Assembly (NCBI RefSeq): GCF_014217875.1
Contig: NZ_CP059060.1
Span: 2,232,001-2,296,000, forward strand
Direction of reading: 5' to 3'
Length of the DNA: 64,000 nucleotides
From: Synechococcus sp. LTW-R
GTDB lineage: Bacteria > Cyanobacteriota > Cyanobacteriia > PCC-6307 > Cyanobiaceae
In this document: one piece after another, positions 59,407 to 64,000 of the stretch
Layout: each line of letters opens with the position of its first letter
Numbering within the stretch: position 1 is the first letter of the stretch
Notes under the pieces: generated by a model
The model's database searches: none
What the model saw: only the letters and a program-made list of their open reading frames with translations
Told to the model about the DNA's origin: nothing
Position numbers and translations under genes: made by a program

Positions 59407-60563
59407 GGTGTCCCCAGGGCCTGGATCAGCCGAGACAAGGTGCCGGTGGGGCAATCGTGGCGAAGCACGAGCCGCAGCCGCGCTGTCCCATCCGGAACGG
59501 TGGGCGGGCGGATGGCCACGCTCAACAGCCCGGCTTGCTCGAGTTGCGCTTGGAGGGTCAAGGCGCGTTGATCGTCCCCCACCATCAGCGGCAGGATCGG
59601 CCCGCGCCCCCCCGGCCTCGGCCAGCCAGCGGCCTCCAGTGCGTTGCGCCAGCGTTCTGCGCGCTTCAACAGCGCCCGCCGTTCCGGCTCCCGTTCCTGA
59701 ATGGCCCGGAGACCTGCAGCGGCGGCAGCCACAAGCGGCGGGGCCAGGGCCGTGCTGTAGCGGAAGGGCCCGGAATGCTGCAGCAGCCAGTCCCCCACCG
59801 TGGCGTTGCCCGCCAGGAAGGCACCGCCGCTGCCGAAGGCCTTCCCGAAGGTGCCGCTGATCAGGCTGATCTCCGCAATCCCGTAGCCCAGGCCCCGGCC
59901 CCCGTCGCCGAGGACCCCCAGGCTGTGGGCTTCATCCAGCAGCAGCGCGGCCCCATGGTTGGCGCAGAGCTCGGCCATGGCGGCCACATCGGGGGAGCTG
60001 CCCTCCATGGAGAACAGGCTTTCGCTGAGCACGAGCAGCCTGCGCTGGGGTGCGTCGCGCCGAGCCCGCACGAGCAGCGCCTCCAGGTCCGCCAGGTCGT
60101 TGTGCTGGAAGCGCCGCAATTTGGCGCCGCTGGCCTGGATGCCTACCAGGAGCGAGTGGTGAATCAGCCGATCGGCGAGGACCCAGGTGTGGCGGTCCGC
60201 CAGGGCCTGGACGGCGGCGATGTTGGCCTGAAATCCACTCGGATAGAGCAGCACCCGCTCGCGTCCGAGCCAGTCGCCGAGGGCTTGCTCCAGCTCCGCG
60301 TGGATCGGCCGTGTGCCACTGATGAGGCGGGAGGCCCCGGCTCCTACGCCGACGGCTTCGATGGCGGCGCTGGCGGCCCGTTGCAGGGCGGGATCGCGGC
60401 TCAGCCCCAGGTAGTCGTTGCTGGCCAGATCCAGCAGGGGACGCTCCTCTCCCGCAAAGGCGGCCTGGCCCGCAGGTGCCAGGCTGCGCAGACGGCGGCG
60501 GCGGGCGGCGGGCAGCGCCTGCAGGTCAGCGGCCAGGGGTGCCAATGGATCGGCTGCGTCCAT
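59403..60563 (-). CDS. bioF: 8-amino-7-oxononanoate synthase
   Basis: 386 residues. PLP enzyme with DLASNDYLGLSRDPAL, GAGASRLISGTRPIHAELEQAL, LLLDEAHSLGVLGDGGRGLG and PLP Lys in ISGTFGKAFGSGGAFLAG. It joins pimeloyl-ACP and alanine. Start overlaps nothing upstream; stop overlaps the bioK start (ATGA). First gene of the bioF-bioK-bioC-bioD unit. Confidence 0.95.
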   Translation of the reverse strand: MDAADPLAPLAADLQALPAARRRRLRSLAPAGQAAFAGEERPLLDLASNDYLGLSRDPALQRAASAAIEAVGVGAGASRLISGTRPIHAELEQALGDWLGRERVLLYPSGFQANIAAVQALADRHTWVLADRLIHHSLLVGIQASGAKLRRFQHNDLADLEALLVRARRDAPQRRLLVLSESLFSMEGSSPDVAAMAELCANHGAALLLDEAHSLGVLGDGGRGLGYGIAEISLISGTFGKAFGSGGAFLAGNATVGDWLLQHSGPFRYSTALAPPLVAAAAAGLRAIQEREPERRALLKRAERWRNALEAAGWPRPGGRGPILPLMVGDDQRALTLQAQLEQAGLLSVAIRPPTVPDGTARLRLVLRHDCPTGTLSRLIQALGTP

Positions 60564-60632
60564 CGCCCCAGCTCGGCCCTCGGGTGAATGTCCTCAGTTT
60601 GCCCGTTTGGCTGGAGCCCATAGGATCTGCTA

Positions 60633-63428
60633 ATGCCCAGCAGCAGCCCAACGGCCCAGTCTTCAGAGGTGCCGCCCCTCGAGCAGCTGTTCCCCTTCAG
60701 CCTCGATGACTTTCAGCTGGAGGCGATTGAGGCCCTGAATCAGGGCCACTCGGTGGTGGTGAGTGCTCCCACCGGCTCGGGCAAGACCTTGATTGGTGAG
60801 TACGCCATTCACCGCGCCCTGGCCCACGGTCAGAAGGTCTTCTACACAACGCCGCTCAAGGCCCTCTCGAACCAGAAGCTGCGGGACTTCCGCGAGCAGT
60901 TCGGGGCGGAACGCGTCGGTCTGATGACCGGGGACCTCACCGTGAATCGGGAGGCCTCCATCGTCGTGATGACCACGGAGATCTTCCGGAACATGCTCTA
61001 CGCCGAGGCTGAGGCGGGCGATGACCCCTTGGCCGACGTGGAGGCCGTGGTGCTCGACGAGTGCCACTACATGAACGACTCCCAGCGCGGGACGGTCTGG
61101 GAGGAATCGATCATTCATTGCCCGCCGGTTGTGCAGCTGGTGGCCCTCTCGGCGACGGTGGCCAATGCCGGGCAGCTGACCGATTGGATCGAGGCGGTCC
61201 ACGGGCCGACCCGGCTCGTCATGAGCGACTTCCGGCCGGTGCCGCTGCAGTTCAGCTTCTGCAGCGCCAAGGGCCTCCATCCCCTGCTCAACGACGAGGG
61301 AACAGGGCTTCACCCGAACTGCAAGGTCTGGCGCGCCCCCAAAGGCCGCAACCGCCGCGGACCGAAAACCCCGAGACCCCCGCAACCCGAGGCCCCACCG
61401 TTGGGCTTCGTGGTCGCGCAGATGGCGGAGCGGGAGATGCTCCCGGCCATCTATTTCATCTTCAGCAGACGCGGCTGCGACAAGGCCGTGCGCGATCTGG
61501 GCAAGGTCTGCCTCGTGACCCCCCAGGAGCAAGCCCGGATTCAAGAGCGCCTGGATGCCTTCGTGGCGGCCACTCCGGAGGCGGTGCGGGATGGGGGCCA
61601 TGACGATGCCCTGTTGCGCGGCATCGCGGCCCACCACGCCGGAGTGTTGCCGGCCTGGAAGGAGTTGATCGAGGAGCTCTTCCAGCAGGGTCTCGTGAAG
61701 GTGGTCTTCGCGACTGAGACCCTGGCGGCCGGCATCAACATGCCCGCGCGCAGCACCGTGATCTCCGCGCTCTCCAAGCGAACGGAGCGGGGGCACCGTC
61801 CCTTGATGGGCAGCGAGTTCCTGCAGATGGCCGGCCGGGCGGGTCGCCGCGGTCTCGACTCCCAGGGCTATGTCGTCACCGTCCAGAGCCGTTTTGAGGG
61901 TGTTCGCGAGGCCGGCCAGCTCGCCACGAGCCCAGCGGACCCCCTGGTCAGCCAGTTCACCCCCAGCTACGGCATGGTGTTGAACCTGCTGCAGCGCTAC
62001 GAGCTCGCCAAGGCCAAGGAGCTGGTGGAGCGCAGCTTTGGCCGCTACCTGGCCACCCTGGATCTCAGCGAGGACGAGGCCCGCATCAGCGAGCTTCGTG
62101 AGCAGCTCGGCGACCTCAGCGACAACGTCGAGAACGTCGATTGGGAGGACTTCGAGGACTACGAGAAGCAGCGCGGTCGCCTGCGGGAGGAGCGCCGTCT
62201 GCTGCGGATCCTGCAGCAGCAGGCTGAGGAAACCCTGGCCCATGAATTGACCCTGGCCCTCCGCTTTGCCAGCGAGGGAACCCTGGTCAGCCTTAAGGCC
62301 CCGGTACTGCGCGGCCGAGTCACCCCCGCGGTGATCGTGGAGAAGCAGCAGGGTTCAGGTCAGTTCCCGCTGCTCTGTTGCCTCACCGACGAGAACGTCT
62401 GGGTGCTCGTCCCCTGCAGTGCGGTGGTCAGCCTGCACGCCGAGCTCACCTGCCTGCAGGTCAAGGATGTCGCTGTGCCTGAGCTGCATCGGGCGGGGGA
62501 GCTGCGCCATGGCGACCAGGCCAGCGGCGGTCTGGCTCTGGCCGTCGGGCACATGGCCCGGCGCCACGACATGGTCACGCCCCAGTACGACCTGGCCGGC
62601 GAGGTGCAGGCCCAGGCGCATCTGGTGCGTGAGTTGGAGCTGGCCCTGGAGCTGCATCCCGCCCATGGCGCCGGCGATCGCAAAAAGCTGCGCAAGCAGC
62701 GCTTCCGCATGGAGGAGTTGGAGGCGGAGATCGCGGAGCGGCAGCGCGTCCTGCATTTCCGCGCCAATCGCCATTGGGAGACCTTCCTGGCCCTGATCGA
62801 CATCCTGCGCTTCTTCGGTTGCCTTGATGGCGACGAGGGTTTGGATCCAAGCGAGGTGGGCCGGACCGTGGCGGCCCTGCGCGGCGACAACGAGCTCTGG
62901 TTGGGCTTGGCGCTGATGAGCGGCCACCTCGATGAACTCGAGCCCGCCGACCTGGCCGCCTTGCTCGAGGCGATCTCCACGGAGGTCAACCGCCCGGATC
63001 TCTGGAGTGGCTACCCGCCGCCGCCGGCTGCCGATGAAGCCATGCACGACCTGCGCGGGATTCGCCGTGAACTGCAGCGGCAACAGGAGGCCGGCAAGGT
63101 CGTGATGCCGGTCTGGTTTGAAGGGGAACTGATGGGCCTGGTCCATGCCTGGGCCAAGGGCGTGAGTTGGAGCGACCTGATCGCCAACACCTCCCTCGAT
63201 GAGGGTGATGTGGTGCGGATCATGCGCCGCACCGTGGACCTCCTGGCCCAGATTCCCTACTGCGAGGCCATCAGCGAACAGCTGCGCACCAATGCCCGGG
63301 CCGCCCTGAAAGCAATCAACCGCTTCCCGGTGCGCGAACCGATTGATGGGGGCATGGCCGATGGCGAAGGGGCGAACCCCGCCATCGCCCGCCAAGGCGA
63401 AGCAGCGGCGCTTAATTCCGCGGCCTGA
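60633..63428 (+). CDS. Ski2/Mtr4-like DEAD/DEAH-box helicase
   Basis: 931 residues. Walker A SAPTGSGKTLIGEY (near 42), TTPLKALSNQKLRDF, Walker B VVLDECHYMND (DECH), SATVAN, TETLAAGINMPARSTV and QMAGRAGRRGLDSQG. After the helicase core come a coiled arch-like part and a C-terminal DSHCT-type domain. The C-terminal part ends with a short polar tail. Cyanobacterial members are likely RNA helicases in RNA turnover; the mycobacterial HelY is similar. 3' end overlaps a convergent small gene. Confidence 0.9.
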   Translation: MPSSSPTAQSSEVPPLEQLFPFSLDDFQLEAIEALNQGHSVVVSAPTGSGKTLIGEYAIHRALAHGQKVFYTTPLKALSNQKLRDFREQFGAERVGLMTGDLTVNREASIVVMTTEIFRNMLYAEAEAGDDPLADVEAVVLDECHYMNDSQRGTVWEESIIHCPPVVQLVALSATVANAGQLTDWIEAVHGPTRLVMSDFRPVPLQFSFCSAKGLHPLLNDEGTGLHPNCKVWRAPKGRNRRGPKTPRPPQPEAPPLGFVVAQMAEREMLPAIYFIFSRRGCDKAVRDLGKVCLVTPQEQARIQERLDAFVAATPEAVRDGGHDDALLRGIAAHHAGVLPAWKELIEELFQQGLVKVVFATETLAAGINMPARSTVISALSKRTERGHRPLMGSEFLQMAGRAGRRGLDSQGYVVTVQSRFEGVREAGQLATSPADPLVSQFTPSYGMVLNLLQRYELAKAKELVERSFGRYLATLDLSEDEARISELREQLGDLSDNVENVDWEDFEDYEKQRGRLREERRLLRILQQQAEETLAHELTLALRFASEGTLVSLKAPVLRGRVTPAVIVEKQQGSGQFPLLCCLTDENVWVLVPCSAVVSLHAELTCLQVKDVAVPELHRAGELRHGDQASGGLALAVGHMARRHDMVTPQYDLAGEVQAQAHLVRELELALELHPAHGAGDRKKLRKQRFRMEELEAEIAERQRVLHFRANRHWETFLALIDILRFFGCLDGDEGLDPSEVGRTVAALRGDNELWLGLALMSGHLDELEPADLAALLEAISTEVNRPDLWSGYPPPPAADEAMHDLRGIRRELQRQQEAGKVVMPVWFEGELMGLVHAWAKGVSWSDLIANTSLDEGDVVRIMRRTVDLLAQIPYCEAISEQLRTNARAALKAINRFPVREPIDGGMADGEGANPAIARQGEAAALNSAA

Positions 63429-63525
63429 GCACCAGCCACACGATCAGAAGAAGCCCGGCGGTGCTGCCCACCGTGTACAGCCAGTCGGCGTAGGGCGTCC
63501 AGAACAGGGCGAAAGCTGCAGTCAT
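63412..63525 (-). CDS. Candidate 37-residue single-helix membrane peptide
   Basis: From ATG 63525: MTAAFALFWTPYADWLYT, then a hydrophobic helix and a basic end (VWLVLRPRN). Charge pattern suits one membrane helix with C-terminus inside. It is divergent from rlmH (24 bases) and its end overlaps the helicase by 17 bases. No named family; no strong ribosome binding site. Confidence 0.5.
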   Translation of the reverse strand: MTAAFALFWTPYADWLYTVGSTAGLLLIVWLVLRPRN

Positions 63526-63549
63526 GGGCGTGGGTAGCGTGGCCGCGTG

Positions 63550-63984
63550 ATGAATCCGTCCCGCATCCGCATCCTGGCGGTGGGCAAGTTGCGCAAGAGC
63601 TGGGTGCTCGAGGGGGCGTCCACCTTCCTCAAACGGCTGCCGGGATTGCAGGTCCTGGAGCTCCGGGATGCCGGGATGGCCAAGGAGGCTGAGGCCATCC
63701 TGGCGGCCTTGAAGCCCGACGAGCGCTTGGTGATCCTCACTGAAGAGGGCCAAACGTTGGATTCGGTGGCGTTGGCCCAGCGCTTAGAGGGATCCGGCTC
63801 GGAGCGCCTGGCCTTTGTGATCGGCGGCGCCGAAGGCATTGACCCGGCCCTCAAAGCCCGCGCCAGTTGGCGCCTGAGCCTCTCGCCCATGACCTTCCCG
63901 CACGAACTCGCCCGGTTACTCCTGCTGGAGCAGCTCTACCGGGCGATGACGATTCAGCAGGGCGGGCCGTATCACAAGCCCTAG
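63550..63984 (+). CDS. rlmH: 23S rRNA (pseudouridine-1915-N3)-methyltransferase
   Basis: 144 residues from ATG 63550 (GTG just before is an alternative). SPOUT enzyme with [29 protein letters not shown] and the highly conserved C-terminal end [19 protein letters not shown], which completes the active site. It methylates pseudouridine 1915 in helix 69 of 23S rRNA in assembled ribosomes. Confidence 0.95.
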   Translation: MNPSRIRILAVGKLRKSWVLEGASTFLKRLPGLQVLELRDAGMAKEAEAILAALKPDERLVILTEEGQTLDSVALAQRLEGSGSERLAFVIGGAEGIDPALKARASWRLSLSPMTFPHELARLLLLEQLYRAMTIQQGGPYHKP

Positions 63985-64000
63985 GGGAGGCGGATCAGAT

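Overview
The window is chromosomal core DNA of a high-GC (about 64% by eye) picocyanobacterium of the Synechococcus/Cyanobium type. Evidence seen in the sequence: a psbA (D1) gene, the cyanobacterial split of RNA polymerase beta' into rpoC1 and rpoC2, a high-light-inducible protein, a CP12, Ycf35, a cyanobacterial glycogen debranching enzyme, and many short genes of families known only or mainly from cyanobacteria (DUF3086, DUF3119, DUF2301, DUF3493, DUF3143, DUF2997). Gene packing is very tight, with many 1-4 base start/stop overlaps, and I see no phage, insertion sequence, CRISPR array or rRNA operon.

Layout: 1-3.2 kb (minus) holds a translationally coupled MlaE-type lipid permease, DUF3119 and DUF3086 set, then a GPH-family sugar transporter. 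3.2-6.7 kb has tRNA-Gly(UCC), glgX, a metallo-beta-lactamase-like pseudoenzyme and the HU gene. 6.7-15.5 kb carries gluQ, three candidate small genes, hemB, a glyoxalase-fold protein, mutS2, an ABC ATPase, obgE, a CP12 and a hypothetical gene. 15.5-20.3 kb has an ABC-F ATPase, DUF2301, a glutathione-transferase-like protein, an aspartoacylase-like gene and a lipoprotein. 20.4-24.4 kb is the most unusual part: psbA (E130, high-light-type D1), followed by alsS and alsD for acetoin formation; AlsD has an N-terminal segment that looks like a ribbon-helix-helix DNA-binding domain. 24.3-26.6 kb has rsmE, a deaminase, a cupin, tRNA-Thr(CGU) and DUF3493.

26.5-33.6 kb (minus) is the classical rimP-nusA-ylxR-infB operon plus a low-complexity-tail membrane protein. 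33.6-39.6 kb has a metallophosphoesterase, HtrA protease, rpiA, a glutamine amidotransferase, hisD, rpsT and tatD. 39.6-50.6 kb is the RNA polymerase operon rpoB-rpoC1-rpoC2 with an hli gene and rlmN coupled to its end. 50.6-55.6 kb has a sodium:solute symporter, a tiny membrane protein and a HEAT-repeat/DUF2997/Ycf35/ferredoxin/aldo-keto reductase series. 55.6-60.6 kb has rsmG, a membrane J-protein overlapping DUF3143, and the biotin genes bioF-bioK-bioC-bioD with a small membrane protein. 60.6-64 kb has a Ski2-like helicase, a 37-residue membrane peptide and rlmH.

The only stretch over 300 bases without a gene is the rpoB leader (39571-39884), which holds a strong hairpin. Small genes called here at 7759, 7907, 8010, 49310, 52377, 57113 and 63412 were read directly from the sequence.
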